From assembly GCF_000716875.1 (NCBI RefSeq), contig NZ_JNWQ01000016.1:1-64000 (forward strand): 64,000 nt of DNA. The letters are read 5' to 3'. A program made the position numbers and the translations under genes. The notes under the pieces were generated by a model. That model saw only the letters and a list, made by a program, of their open reading frames with translations. It was not told where the DNA came from and ran no database searches. Numbering within the stretch: position 1 is the first letter of the stretch; every line of letters begins with the position of its first letter. The stretch is from Streptomyces novaecaesareae (GTDB lineage: Bacteria > Actinomycetota > Actinomycetes > Streptomycetales > Streptomycetaceae). This document shows positions 27,153 to 36,484 of the stretch, in pieces.

Positions 27153-27800
27153 TCACGGCTGCGGCCGCTCCGGCGATGGGTGTGAGGGGCCCACCGGGCC
27201 GAGGTGGGCGTCCAGTACGGCGGCGACGAGCCGGTCGAGCCGGCTGCCGTCGGGGCAGTGCCCGTCCGACGCCGGTGGGCCGGCGGAGAGTTGGAGGCTG
27301 CCCCAGGCCCGGAGTTGGGCGATGCCGTGCAGGTTCGACCACAGTGCGGCGGCGGTGACGGTGGGGGGTGGTCCGGGCCGGGCGGTGTTCCGTTCCGCCC
27401 GGCAGTGGGCGACGAGCTCGACGATGCGTTCGAACAGTGGGAGCGTGGAGTCCCGCAGCCGGGTGCTGTCGAGCAGGTCGTGACGGAACATCAGCTCGAA
27501 CATCGCGCGGCGCTCCAGTGCGTACCCGAGGTAGACCCGCGTGAGGGCGGCCAGCCTGTCCCGCGGCGTCGTCCCGCCGGCGACCGCGGCCTCGAAGCGG
27601 GCCCTGAGGTCCTCGAAGCCGCGTCGGGCGATCGCCGCGAGCAGGGTGCGGTGCGTGGGGAAGTGCCGGCGCGGCGCCCCGTGCGACACCCCCGCCCGGC
27701 GGGCGATCTCCCGCAGTCCCGAGGAGGCGGAGCCCTCGGTCAGTACCAGGTGCTCTCCGATGTCGATCAGTCGCTCTCGAAGAGAGCTCTCCTCGGCCAT
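27153..27800 (-). CDS. TetR-family regulator
   Basis: A 215-aa TetR protein: SLRERLIDIGEHLVLTEGSASSGLREIARRAGVSHGAPRRHFPTHRTLL is the three-helix DNA-binding domain, here HGAPRRHF instead of the usual xxxYxHF, and the rest is a helical ligand domain. It starts 19 bp after the flavoprotein gene and is therefore the last gene of the phosphonate operon, whose repressor it probably is. Confidence 0.85.
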   Translation of the reverse strand: MAEESSLRERLIDIGEHLVLTEGSASSGLREIARRAGVSHGAPRRHFPTHRTLLAAIARRGFEDLRARFEAAVAGGTTPRDRLAALTRVYLGYALERRAMFELMFRHDLLDSTRLRDSTLPLFERIVELVAHCRAERNTARPGPPPTVTAAALWSNLHGIAQLRAWGSLQLSAGPPASDGHCPDGSRLDRLVAAVLDAHLGPVGPSHPSPERPQP

Positions 27801-27819
27801 GGACAGTGTCTACCACAGC

Positions 27820-30051
27820 TCATCGGCGGGCCGCGCGGCTCCGTTCCAGGAGCTGCCAGAAGCCGTCCAGCCAGGTCACGGTGTCCCGCATCACGTAGTG
27901 GTCGGTGTCCGGCCGGAGCGCGGAGAGCAGGAAGGACCTCCGCCCCTCGGCCGGGGGGCCCAGGACGGTGATGCGGTCCTCCGTCGTGCCGTCGCGTCGG
28001 ACGGGGTGGTGGCGGTCGGTGAGGTCGAGTCCGCCCGGTTCGAACGCGTCGCCGGTCGCGGAGACGTTGCGCCACAGCCGTACCGTTCCGTGCTCCAGCA
28101 GGTTCCGGAACAGGGGTGAGGCGTCCCGGAGCGGGTCGAAGGCGTGCACCCGGGCATCGACCAGGGTGTCCACCCGGCAGGACGCGCCCGTGGCCGGACC
28201 GTCCACGCGGAACCGCCCCGTCTCCTCGTCCAGGTGCAGCTCGGCACCGGGGCCGGTGCCGACGTCCAGCAGACCGTGCCGGACGAGGGCGCGGATGCGC
28301 TCCATCACCTCGGGCGCCGCGCCGTTGGCGAGGCGGTTGTGCAGCCGGACGTAGCGGCTGAGGAAGACCCGGTGGGAGGCGGGTGTCAGTCCGCCGTCGT
28401 CCACGGCCCGGGAGATCACCGAGCGCAGGTCCCGCCACACGCCGTCCGCGGCGGCCTTGTGGGGGTTGTCCAGATTGCCCTGGGTGGCCCACCGCTGGTC
28501 GCGGTCCATGAAGTCGAGCAGCGCCTCCCGGTACCGCCCGGGCGTGCCGAGGTCCGCCGCGTCCAGGGGCCCGACGGTGCGCGCCCAGTCGAACCGGTTG
28601 CCGGCCGGCCGCTCGTCGAGGCGCCACGGCGAGGTCCACGTCGCCACGGCGCGGCGCAGGGCGTCCGGGCCCCGGAGCCACGCCGTCCGCGCCCGGCTGG
28701 CCGGCCCGGCGCCGAAGACGACCTCGATCCAGCGCAGCATCGCCTCCTCGGCCGACCAGCCGGGAGTTCGCGCCACCGCGTCCGCCTGCCGGTCACCGCC
28801 GTCCAGGACCGCTTCGAGCACGGCGGTGATCTCGTCCACCGCCGCTTCGAGCGGGCCCAGGAGCCGGGTCGGATCGCCCGGCCGGTCGCCGTGCGGCGAC
28901 CGGCCGGCGAGGAACGCGCGGTACGCCGCACCCGCCCGGTCCTTCAGGAAGTCGCCCGCCCGCCGGCCGAAGAGCGTGGCGTAGTGGAGCCAGGCCATCT
29001 CCAGGACGACGAGGGGCAGGACGTCCCGTTCGAAGTCGAGCTGACCGGACCCGCCGCCTTCGCCGCGCGGGGTGCCGACGCTCGTCCGCAGCCGGTCGAT
29101 CGCCTCGTCGGTGAGGAACACGCCGCGGTGCTCCAGGCGGTCCGGGTCGGCCTCCTTGCGGTTGTCGGGGCGGGCGAAGGTGAACACGCCCGTCTCGCTG
29201 AAGGCCAGGAGCTTCGCCGGCTCGGCACCGCTGGGCCGGTAGCGCAGCCCGCCGTCCGCGTCGGGGAGGAAGCTCCCGCCCCGCCCCTCGGTCAGGTACA
29301 GGATCTCGTCGATCGCCGTCAGCCCCAGGCCGGCGATGCCGACGACCCGGGCGGGCCCGGTGATCCGCGGTGGCAGCGCCCGGTCCAGCGGGTAGGCGTA
29401 CGGAACGTACGCGCACCCGGTGCGGTCGGCGAACTCCGCCGGCCCGCGCGTGCGTTCGGTGCGCCGCGGGTCGTGGTGCGTGTGCCCCGTCACCAGCAGG
29501 ACCTGGTCCACGGGGAAGGCCTCGCCGTCGGCGGTGTGCACCACGAGCCCGTCGGCGTGCGGGGCGATGTCCACCACCTCGGTGTGGTGCAGCCGCACCT
29601 CGACGCCGGGGCGGGCGCGCAGCTCGCTCACGAAGGTGCCGAACATGTCCTGCAACGCCGCCCCGTGGACGTAGCGCTTGGGCCAGTCCCCGGGGGCGAG
29701 ATCGAGGTCGGCGTGGCCGGTCTCGGCGAAACGCCGTCGGCACCACTCGTGGAGGGTGGGCCGCAGCGGGGCGGGCCGCAGCGGCCCGGCGTCCTTCACG
29801 GACTCGTCCGCGGCGAAGGACACCTGGCTGCTGATCCGGTTCAGGTAGCTCGTCCTGGGCTGCGACGGGCTGTGGGCCTCGCCGGAGCCGAACTCCCCGG
29901 AACGTTCGAAGACCCGTACGTCCAGGCGCCCGTCGAGGCCCAGCCGGGCGATCTGGGCCGACAGGCGTTCCAGCGCGTACGTGGCCCGGGGGCCGCCGCC
30001 CACGAGGGCCAGCCGGTGGACGGCCGACGTCGGGTCGTCCGCCGGGTTCAC
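27820..30051 (-). CDS. FAD/NAD(P)-binding protein, FAD_NAD_binding_9 type
   Basis: A 743-aa protein. An N-terminal Rossmann motif (RLALVGGGPRATYALERL) starts at about residue 13, VLLVTGHTHHD and VVGIAGLGLTAIDEILYLT follow, and the C-terminal half is helical and unassigned. The family groups with N-hydroxylating and NAD(P)H flavoproteins but its chemistry is mostly undefined. It is translationally coupled to the aminoethylphosphonate transaminase (GTG 30051 overlaps that stop), so it probably acts on 2-aminoethylphosphonate or a derivative, for example by N-oxidation. That role is inference. Confidence 0.75.
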   Translation of the reverse strand: MNPADDPTSAVHRLALVGGGPRATYALERLSAQIARLGLDGRLDVRVFERSGEFGSGEAHSPSQPRTSYLNRISSQVSFAADESVKDAGPLRPAPLRPTLHEWCRRRFAETGHADLDLAPGDWPKRYVHGAALQDMFGTFVSELRARPGVEVRLHHTEVVDIAPHADGLVVHTADGEAFPVDQVLLVTGHTHHDPRRTERTRGPAEFADRTGCAYVPYAYPLDRALPPRITGPARVVGIAGLGLTAIDEILYLTEGRGGSFLPDADGGLRYRPSGAEPAKLLAFSETGVFTFARPDNRKEADPDRLEHRGVFLTDEAIDRLRTSVGTPRGEGGGSGQLDFERDVLPLVVLEMAWLHYATLFGRRAGDFLKDRAGAAYRAFLAGRSPHGDRPGDPTRLLGPLEAAVDEITAVLEAVLDGGDRQADAVARTPGWSAEEAMLRWIEVVFGAGPASRARTAWLRGPDALRRAVATWTSPWRLDERPAGNRFDWARTVGPLDAADLGTPGRYREALLDFMDRDQRWATQGNLDNPHKAAADGVWRDLRSVISRAVDDGGLTPASHRVFLSRYVRLHNRLANGAAPEVMERIRALVRHGLLDVGTGPGAELHLDEETGRFRVDGPATGASCRVDTLVDARVHAFDPLRDASPLFRNLLEHGTVRLWRNVSATGDAFEPGGLDLTDRHHPVRRDGTTEDRITVLGPPAEGRRSFLLSALRPDTDHYVMRDTVTWLDGFWQLLERSRAARR

Positions 30052-31205
30052 GCGGCCTCCCCTCCGGGCGTCCGGTCCCGCAGCCGGGGCAGGACCCGGC
30101 CGAGCATGGCGAGGAAGCGGTCGATGTCCCGCTCGTCCATGGTGCCCATGGTGGAGAGCCGGAAGAACCCGGCCGACAGCTCCTCCTGGGCCGCGTAGAC
30201 GACGAACCCCTCGTCCTTGAGGGCCCGGTGCAGATCCGGGTAGCGCACGCCTTCGGGGAGGCGGACCACCGTGAGGCCGACGGCCCGGTGCCGCGGGTCG
30301 AGCGGGATGTCCAGCCCGAGCTCGGTGAGACCGGCCCGCAGCCTGTCGGCGAGTGCGCCGTAGCGCCGGCCGCGGGCCGCCGCGCCCTCGGCGAGGGCCA
30401 GGTCCAGCGCCGTCTCGAAGGCGTAGAACAGCGGGACCGCCGGGGTGAAGGCGGGTGCCTGGGCCTTTTCCTGCGCCGCGTAGTGCCTGTGCAGGTCGAG
30501 GTAGTAGCTCCGCGGGGGGTGGCCCGCGAGCTCTTCGAAGGCGTCCCGGGACGCGCAGACGAACGCGAGGCCCGGCATGCCCTCCAGGCACTTGTTGGCG
30601 CTGCCGGCGAGCCAGTCGATACCGTCGCGCGCGACGTCGAGGGACTCCGCGCCCACGCTGCTGACGGCGTCGACGATGATCCGGCGGCCGTGGGCGCGGG
30701 CCACCGAGGCGAGCTCGGCCACGTCGTTGAGCATGCCGGTGCTCGTCTCGTGGTGCACGACCGCGAGGTGGGTGAGGCCCGGATCCGCGGCGAGCTCCCG
30801 GTCGACGCGGTCCGCGTCGACCGGCGTGCCCCAGCCGAGTTCGAGGCGCACGCACCGGATGCCGTGGGCACGGGCGATGTCGTGGAGCCGTTTCCCGTAG
30901 TGGCCGTTGTCCACGACCAGCAGCGCCCCGCCCTCGGGCAGGGCGGAGACGACGGCGGCTTCGAGGGCCGAGGTGCCCGAGCCGGTCAGGACGACCGACG
31001 TGTGCTCCTCGCCGCCCCCGCACACGGTGGTGATCTTCCGGCGCACCCGGGTCATCAGCGCGCCGAACTCCGGCTCGCGATGGCACAGGTCGGGCCCGCC
31101 GAGCGCGGCGCGGACGGTCTCGTCGGTGTTCACGGGCCCCGGGTTCATCAGGACCGTCCGGCGGGACGCGGAGCCCTCCGGTGGGGCGGCGAACCGGGTC
31201 GTCAT
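30048..31205 (-). CDS. phnW: 2-aminoethylphosphonate-pyruvate transaminase
   Basis: A 385-aa class V PLP aminotransferase: LMNPGPVNTDETVRAAL at the N-terminus, GSGTSALEAAV, VDAVSSVGAE and SANKCLEGMPG, which holds the PLP lysine and matches the PhnW signature. In this operon it would run in the biosynthetic direction, phosphonoacetaldehyde to 2-aminoethylphosphonate, after PepM and Ppd. The start overlaps the ppd stop and the stop overlaps the FAD gene start. Confidence 0.9.
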   Translation of the reverse strand: MTTRFAAPPEGSASRRTVLMNPGPVNTDETVRAALGGPDLCHREPEFGALMTRVRRKITTVCGGGEEHTSVVLTGSGTSALEAAVVSALPEGGALLVVDNGHYGKRLHDIARAHGIRCVRLELGWGTPVDADRVDRELAADPGLTHLAVVHHETSTGMLNDVAELASVARAHGRRIIVDAVSSVGAESLDVARDGIDWLAGSANKCLEGMPGLAFVCASRDAFEELAGHPPRSYYLDLHRHYAAQEKAQAPAFTPAVPLFYAFETALDLALAEGAAARGRRYGALADRLRAGLTELGLDIPLDPRHRAVGLTVVRLPEGVRYPDLHRALKDEGFVVYAAQEELSAGFFRLSTMGTMDERDIDRFLAMLGRVLPRLRDRTPGGEAA

Positions 31206-32380
31206 GCGGTGGCCTCCGCGGAGAAGCGCGCGGCCGAGGCCGGCGGGGGCAGGGCGGGCCGGCCGAGGCCGGGGTCGGAGTACGGCGCGACGTGCACGCG
31301 CAGCAGCGACGGTCCGTCGCCGGCGGGCTGCCGCGACAGGGCCTGCGCGAGGCCCTCGGCGGTCGTCACGTCGGCCGCGTGGCGGTAGCCGCAGGCCGTG
31401 GCCACTGCGGCGAAGTCCACGTGGGCCGAACCCGTCGGCTGACCGCCCGTCGATTCGTACGCGCCGTTGTCGAAGACGACGTGCAGCAGGTTCGGCGGGG
31501 CCGTCCGGCCGATCGTCGCCATCGCCTCCAGGCGCATGAGTGCCGCGCCGTCGCCGTCCAGCACCACCACCTGCCTCGACGGCGCGTGCAGGGCGACGCC
31601 GAGCGCCACGCTGGAGGCGCAGCCCATCGAGCCGACGACGTACAGGTTCCCGGGCCGGTCCTGGTCGCGTTCCAGCTCGCGGGCGGTCTTGCCGGTCGTG
31701 GCGACGACCAGCGCCCGGTCGCCGACGAGCCGCATGACGTGGCCGATCGCCTCGCTGCGCAGCAGGGCACTGCCGTCGCCGGACGGCTGCCGCGGGGGCC
31801 GGGGGAGGGGAGCGACGGCGCCCTTGGGCACGACGAAGGCGAAGGGCAGGCCGGTGGCGTCCATGTGGGCCGCCGCGGCGCGCAGGCGTTCGGCCAGCAA
31901 CTCCCCGGTGTCCGGGAGGAGTTCGTTGCGGATGTCCATGGCGGAGAGGAGCCCGGGCGTGATCCGCCCCATCAGCTCGTGCTGCGGCTCGTCCGGCGTG
32001 CCGGGTTCGCCGCGCCAGGTGACGAGGAGCAGGACGGGCAGCCGCAGCGTGTGGCAGAGCGAGGTCAGCGGGTTGACGGCGTTGCCGAGGCCGGAGTTCT
32101 GCAGGATGACGACGGGCCGGCGCCCGGCCAGCCGGGCGCCGGCGGCGATCGCCACGGCCTCTCCTTCGTTGGCCGCGATGAGGTAGTCGTCGGGGTGCCG
32201 GCTCTCCAGGCAGCTGATCACCGGGCCGAGGTAGGAACAGGGGACTCCGGTGAACGGCCCGAAACCCGCCGCGCGGAAGGCCGCGACGACCTCCTCCGCG
32301 TCCAGCGCCTTCGCGGGGGCCGCCGCCGGGCCGTTCGCGGGGGCGTTCGTGGGGCCGTTCGCGGGGGTCGTCCGGGTCAT
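31202..32380 (-). CDS. ppd: Phosphonopyruvate decarboxylase
   Basis: A 392-aa ThDP enzyme with GVPCSYLGPVIS, the cofactor-activating Glu in ANEGEAVAIAAGA and the ThDP/Mg motif GDGAALMRLEAMATIG running to VVFDN. It decarboxylates phosphonopyruvate to phosphonoacetaldehyde, the step that makes the PepM reaction irreversible. The first 25 residues are Ala/Pro/Asn-rich and not part of the fold. The ATG overlaps the pepM stop. Confidence 0.92.
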   Translation of the reverse strand: MTRTTPANGPTNAPANGPAAAPAKALDAEEVVAAFRAAGFGPFTGVPCSYLGPVISCLESRHPDDYLIAANEGEAVAIAAGARLAGRRPVVILQNSGLGNAVNPLTSLCHTLRLPVLLLVTWRGEPGTPDEPQHELMGRITPGLLSAMDIRNELLPDTGELLAERLRAAAAHMDATGLPFAFVVPKGAVAPLPRPPRQPSGDGSALLRSEAIGHVMRLVGDRALVVATTGKTARELERDQDRPGNLYVVGSMGCASSVALGVALHAPSRQVVVLDGDGAALMRLEAMATIGRTAPPNLLHVVFDNGAYESTGGQPTGSAHVDFAAVATACGYRHAADVTTAEGLAQALSRQPAGDGPSLLRVHVAPYSDPGLGRPALPPPASAARFSAEATA

Positions 32381-33321
32381 CACGCGACCTGCCCGGCGAC
32401 GGGCACGCCACCACGGACGAAGCGCTCCTCGTCCTCCTTCAGCTCGGCCAGCCCCTGGAGGGAGAAGACCGTCGAGAGCGGCGCGATCCGCTCCTCGACG
32501 GCCGTGCTGCGGCCCTCGCGGAGGATCGAGTCGAAGACCTGCGTGACCGCGCTGATCGCCGCCCGCAGGCCGTGGTTGGCGTAGATGACCATCTTCGCGC
32601 CGGCCGCGCCCAGCTCGTCCGCGCTGATCGTGTGGTAGGTGGTCGGAACCACGACCACCGGGACGTCCGGGCGCCACTGCCGCAGGAATTCCAGCACGGG
32701 CTCGGGGGAGGCGCCCTTGGCGTGGATGAGGACCGCGTCCGCCCCGGCCTCCGCGTACGCCTCGCCCCTCGCCAGCGCCTCGTCCATGTCGCGTCCGGCG
32801 ATGAGGGCCTCGATGCGGGCGATGATCATGAGGTCACTGCCGCGCCGGGCGCTCTTCGCCGCCTCGATCTTCCCGCAGAACTCGTCCACCGGGGTGAGGT
32901 CCTGGCGCCCGGGGACGAAGCTGTTCACCTTGGGGAACACCTTGTCCTCGATGCTGACGGCGGCGACGCCCGCACGCTCGTACCGCCGGATCATGTGCAT
33001 GACGTTGAGTGCGTTGCCGTACCCCGCGTCGCAGTCCGCGACCAGGGGGACGTCCACGGCGCCGGCCATCGCGCCGGCGACCGCCAGCAGCTCGGACATG
33101 GTGAGCAGGTCGCAGTCGGGCAGCCCCTGCGACGCGGAGATCTCCAGTCCGCTCGACCACACGCCGTCGAACCCCGCCCGCTCCGCCAGGCGTGCCCCGA
33201 GGGGGTTGTGGGCGCCGGCCAGCCGGATGACCCCCGGCCTCGCGAAGAGCTCCCGCAGCCGGGCGGCTCCCGTGGTCGTGCGGTCGGTGGTGGTGTCGCC
33301 GGTGGTGGCGTCGGGCGTCAT
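32380..33321 (-). CDS. pepM: Phosphoenolpyruvate mutase
   Basis: A 313-aa enzyme of the isocitrate lyase/PEP mutase superfamily. The diagnostic PepM loop EDKVFPKVNS is present, with the metal-binding DCDAGYGN. It forms the C-P bond by converting PEP to phosphonopyruvate and commits the operon to phosphonate synthesis. AGGGGGA lies upstream of ATG 33321. The start overlaps the stop of the hydroxylase gene. Confidence 0.95.
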   Translation of the reverse strand: MTPDATTGDTTTDRTTTGAARLRELFARPGVIRLAGAHNPLGARLAERAGFDGVWSSGLEISASQGLPDCDLLTMSELLAVAGAMAGAVDVPLVADCDAGYGNALNVMHMIRRYERAGVAAVSIEDKVFPKVNSFVPGRQDLTPVDEFCGKIEAAKSARRGSDLMIIARIEALIAGRDMDEALARGEAYAEAGADAVLIHAKGASPEPVLEFLRQWRPDVPVVVVPTTYHTISADELGAAGAKMVIYANHGLRAAISAVTQVFDSILREGRSTAVEERIAPLSTVFSLQGLAELKEDEERFVRGGVPVAGQVA

Positions 33322-34211
33322 GAGGTCCCCCTGTGGTCGGAATACTCGAAGTTCCCGGTGTCCCGGGCGGGCCGCCAGCCGGGCGGACCGAAGACGTAGC
33401 CGGCCCGGTCGCGCCAGCTCTGCGCCCGGCGGATGTCCTGGAACATCCGGGCGAACTCGTGCCACTGGATGCGCCAGATGCTGTGGGTGTCGATCTGCTT
33501 CGTCAGACCGTAGGTGGGGCGGTGGAGTTCGGGCTGGAACGTGCCGAACATGCGGTCCCAGATGATCAGGATGCTGCCGTAGTTCCGGTCGAGGTACACC
33601 GGGTCGCTGCCGTGGTGCACCCGGTGGTGGGAGGGCGTCACGAAGACGGCCTCGATGGGCCGGGGCAGCTTGCCGATCTTCTCGGTGTGGGCGAAGAGCC
33701 CGTAGATCAGGTGGACCGAGTGCATGGTGAAGACCAGGACGGGGGGCACGCCCAACAGGGGGAGCGGCAGCCACATCAGCTTCTCGAACCACTGGGCCCA
33801 CTTGCGGCGCAGGGCGACCGACACGTTGAGGTACTGGCTGGAGTGGTGGACCTGGTGGCCCGCCCACAGCAGCCGTATCCGGTGCGTCATCCGGTGGTAG
33901 GCGTAGATCGTGAGGTCGACGCCGAAGAAGAGGACGACCCAGGTGTACCAGGAGTCCGCCGGCAGCCGGAACGGTGCCGCGGAGGTGTAGAGCCAGGCGT
34001 AGAACACCAGGGCCGCCGTGCGCAGCACGCTGGATATCACCAGGGCGCCGAGCCCGGTGACGATGTTCGCCCGGGTGTCCCGGGGGTCGAAGCGTTTCCG
34101 TTCGTCGCGGTCCAGGCGTATGGCCGTGAACTCGACGAGGATGATCAGGGCGACGACCGGGAGCGCGTAGACCACCGGGTCGTGCAGTCGGTCCGAGAGG
34201 TGAGAGAACAA
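33318..34211 (-). CDS. Sterol desaturase/fatty acid hydroxylase-family membrane di-iron protein
   Basis: A 297-aa membrane protein with at least four hydrophobic segments and the full set of histidine boxes: HRMTH, HQVHH and HHRVHH. The family hydroxylates or desaturates lipids in the membrane with a di-iron centre and oxygen. It is coupled to pepM and lies 28 bp after a PlsC acyltransferase, which suggests that the phosphonate made here ends up in, or is modified together with, a lipid. Confidence 0.87.
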   Translation of the reverse strand: MFSHLSDRLHDPVVYALPVVALIILVEFTAIRLDRDERKRFDPRDTRANIVTGLGALVISSVLRTAALVFYAWLYTSAAPFRLPADSWYTWVVLFFGVDLTIYAYHRMTHRIRLLWAGHQVHHSSQYLNVSVALRRKWAQWFEKLMWLPLPLLGVPPVLVFTMHSVHLIYGLFAHTEKIGKLPRPIEAVFVTPSHHRVHHGSDPVYLDRNYGSILIIWDRMFGTFQPELHRPTYGLTKQIDTHSIWRIQWHEFARMFQDIRRAQSWRDRAGYVFGPPGWRPARDTGNFEYSDHRGTS

Positions 34212-34239
34212 GGGATTCCCCGGGGAGGCGTCGGGCCGC

Positions 34240-34926
34240 TCAGCGGCTGGATTTCTCGGCCGTCACCTTGTCCTTCGAGGCGAATCGGCCGACGTATTCG
34301 AGTCCCGACAGTTCCTGGATCTGCCGCATGATCTCGTCGGTGACGGAGCGGCGCAGCTTCGGGTCGCCCTCGGACCCCACGTGCTCGGGGAAGAGCATGG
34401 GCTGTCCGAAGTGCATGTCGAACCGGACCGGCCTGGGCACGAGGCTGCCGAGGGGCTGCACCTTCTCGGTGCCGGACAGGCCGCACGGCACCACGGGGGC
34501 ACCGGTCGCCATGGCGAGCCAGCCCACTCCCGTCTTGCCCCGGTAGACGCGGCCGTCCGGGGAGCGGGTGCCCTCGGGGTGGATGCCGAAGACCCGCCCC
34601 TCCTCGATGACGCCGCGCGCCTGCTCCAGCGCGGCGACGCCGCCCGGGCCGCCGTCCCGTTCCACCGGGACGATGCCCACGGCGCTGAAGAAGACCTTGC
34701 TGACGAGCCCCTTCAGCCCCGTGCCGGTGAGCCGCTCGGCCTTGCCGATGAAGCAGACGGGCCGCTTGGTGGCCAGCGAGATGAAAACGTGGTCCGAGAA
34801 TGACAGGTGATTTGCCGCGATGATGCACGGCCCGGATTCCGGGATGTTCTCTATTCCGGTGATTCGTGGGCGGAAGAGTGCGCGCATCAGAGCGGCCAGA
34901 ATCGTCCTGAGTGATGACCGGAGCAT
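34240..34926 (-). CDS. PlsC-type 1-acylglycerol-3-phosphate acyltransferase
   Basis: A 228-aa acyltransferase with NHLSFSDH (HX4D) and FGIHPEGTRSPDG (phosphate-binding EGTR). ATG 34926 opens a hydrophobic N-terminus (MLRSSLRTILAALMRALF); longer in-frame extensions are Arg-rich and have no ribosome-binding site. It is the first gene of the phosphonate operon. It could acylate an alcohol or amine linked to the phosphonate, or simply supply a lysophospholipid acyl chain. Confidence 0.86.
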   Translation of the reverse strand: MLRSSLRTILAALMRALFRPRITGIENIPESGPCIIAANHLSFSDHVFISLATKRPVCFIGKAERLTGTGLKGLVSKVFFSAVGIVPVERDGGPGGVAALEQARGVIEEGRVFGIHPEGTRSPDGRVYRGKTGVGWLAMATGAPVVPCGLSGTEKVQPLGSLVPRPVRFDMHFGQPMLFPEHVGSEGDPKLRRSVTDEIMRQIQELSGLEYVGRFASKDKVTAEKSSR

Positions 34927-35126
34927 GGTCCGCCTAGGTTTGTCGGCAGGTAGGGGAAGCCGCAGGGTCCTGTTGACCGGATGTCGCCGCTGCGGAATGC
35001 GACGACTGTAGCAATGCGTTGTGGGCACTCCTCTAAAGCATGGCTAACCGGCGGGGTAAGCGCGGCCGGGCGTGCTGCCCGGATTGGTGAATAATTCGGC
35101 CGGGGCTTTGTTTGACGGTGGGCGGG
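34927..35126. other. Divergent gap between the phosphonate operon and the P450 gene
   Basis: This 200-bp region holds no gene. It is relatively AT-rich for the window (around 35020-35110), as expected for two divergent promoters. No confident promoter boxes were assigned. Confidence 0.4.
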
Positions 35127-36371
35127 ATGACCGACATGGTGGGTCGCATGACGAACCACGCATTACGTGCAGTCGACGCATTGTTCACGCCCGGGGCCCG
35201 GGAGGACCCCGTCCCGGTCTACCGCGAGTTGCACGCGGGCGGGCCGGTGCACCGGCTGAACGACGAGTGGGTGGTCGTCTGCGGGTACGCGGAGGTGGAC
35301 GAGGTGCTGCGCAGCCCCGTCTTCCAGGTCAAGGACAACGAGTTCCGTGAGCGGACCCGCCCCGGGTGGATCGCCGAACACCCCTCGGCCGCCATGATCA
35401 ACGACTCGGTCATCCGGGCCCGGGCACCGCACCACGAGCGCGTCCGGCGCCTGTTGAGCCGGCCGCTGACCACCCGGCGGGTGGCCGCCCTGCGGGAGGC
35501 CGCGGTCGGCCACGCCCGCAGGCTCCTGGACGGCCTGGCCGAACGGGCCGCCGGCGGCGAGCCCGTGGACTTCGTGGACGGCTTCGCCTATCCGCTGCCG
35601 ATCGCGCTGATCTGCGACCTGCTCGGGGTGCCCGCGGGGGACCGCACCTGGTTCCGCAGCCAGGCCACGGAGCTGGCGTACGTGCTCGAACCGGCCGGCC
35701 GCGAACGCGACCTGAGCCGGGCCGACGACGCGGCGAGCGCACTGATGGAGTACTTCGCGCGCATCGTCGGGGAGCGGCGCGAACGGCCGGGACAGGACCT
35801 GATCAGCTCCCTGGTCCAGGTGAGCGACACCGACGACGCACGGCTCAGCGAGCGCGAACTGGTCGTGAACCTGGTGCTGATGCTCGCCGCGGGGTTCGAG
35901 ACCACCGCGAGCCTGCTGGCCAACGGGCTCGCGGTGCTGCTCGACCGCCCGGCGGACCGGGACCGGATCGCGCGGGATCCCGCGGCGGCGGCCGCCTGCG
36001 TGCAGGAGGTCCTGCGCTACGACCCGCCCGCGCAGGCCACCGACCGGTGGGCGACCGGGGACGCGGAGGTCGGCGGGGTGCGGATCGCGGAGGGCACCCA
36101 GGTGCTGCTCCTGCTCGGGGCGGCCAACCGGGATCCCCGCCGCTTCCCGGAGCCCGACGTCTTCGACCCCGGCCGTCCGGCCGGCCAGGCGCTCTCCTTC
36201 GGGGCCGGGCCCCATTTCTGCCTGGGCTCGGCGTTCGGCCGGATGGAGGCGGAGGTGGCGTTCCGGGAGCTGTTCGCGAGGTTCCCGGCGATCTCCCTCG
36301 CCGGGACGCCCGCGCGCACCGACCGGCTGGCTCTGCGTGGATACGTGTCGCTGCCGGTGGCTCTGGGCTGA
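35127..36371 (+). CDS. Cytochrome P450
   Basis: A soluble actinobacterial P450 of about 414 aa: I-helix AGFETTAS, ExxR in QEVLRYDP, and the heme-binding loop SFGAGPHFCLGSAFGRMEAE. Several starts are possible (TTG 35112, ATG 35127, ATG 35136, ATG 35148) and none has a strong ribosome-binding site; ATG 35127 is a compromise. It precedes the SARP gene and may oxidise the product of the PKS/NRPS cluster or a pyridine precursor. Confidence 0.88.
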   Translation: MTDMVGRMTNHALRAVDALFTPGAREDPVPVYRELHAGGPVHRLNDEWVVVCGYAEVDEVLRSPVFQVKDNEFRERTRPGWIAEHPSAAMINDSVIRARAPHHERVRRLLSRPLTTRRVAALREAAVGHARRLLDGLAERAAGGEPVDFVDGFAYPLPIALICDLLGVPAGDRTWFRSQATELAYVLEPAGRERDLSRADDAASALMEYFARIVGERRERPGQDLISSLVQVSDTDDARLSERELVVNLVLMLAAGFETTASLLANGLAVLLDRPADRDRIARDPAAAAACVQEVLRYDPPAQATDRWATGDAEVGGVRIAEGTQVLLLLGAANRDPRRFPEPDVFDPGRPAGQALSFGAGPHFCLGSAFGRMEAEVAFRELFARFPAISLAGTPARTDRLALRGYVSLPVALG

Positions 36372-36427
36372 CGGGCCGCCGATCGGCTCCGCGGCACCGT
36401 CGGTTGCGATCCGCCGGTTGCGAGCTG

Positions 36428-36484
36428 CTAAAGCGTGAGTAAAGCCATCGACCCGTGAGTTTCCGGTCGAAAGTTGACCGAAAG
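36428..36484. promoter_or_regulatory. Two pairs of 11-bp-period direct repeats upstream of the SARP gene
   Basis: CTAAAGC-GTGA-GTAAAGC (36428-36445) and TCGAAAG-TTGA-CCGAAAG (36467-36484) are each heptamer-N4-heptamer arrangements, the spacing used by SARP-type activators. They lie 250-300 bp before the SARP start. Confidence 0.4.

Noticed and set aside
31181..32584. 467-codon plus-strand frame opposite ppd and pepM
   Set aside because: Lies entirely over well-defined minus-strand phosphonate genes with diagnostic motifs.
34887..35159. Small minus-strand frame across the plsC/P450 gap
   Set aside because: No recognisable domain, overlaps the start of plsC in another frame, and the region is better explained as divergent promoters.
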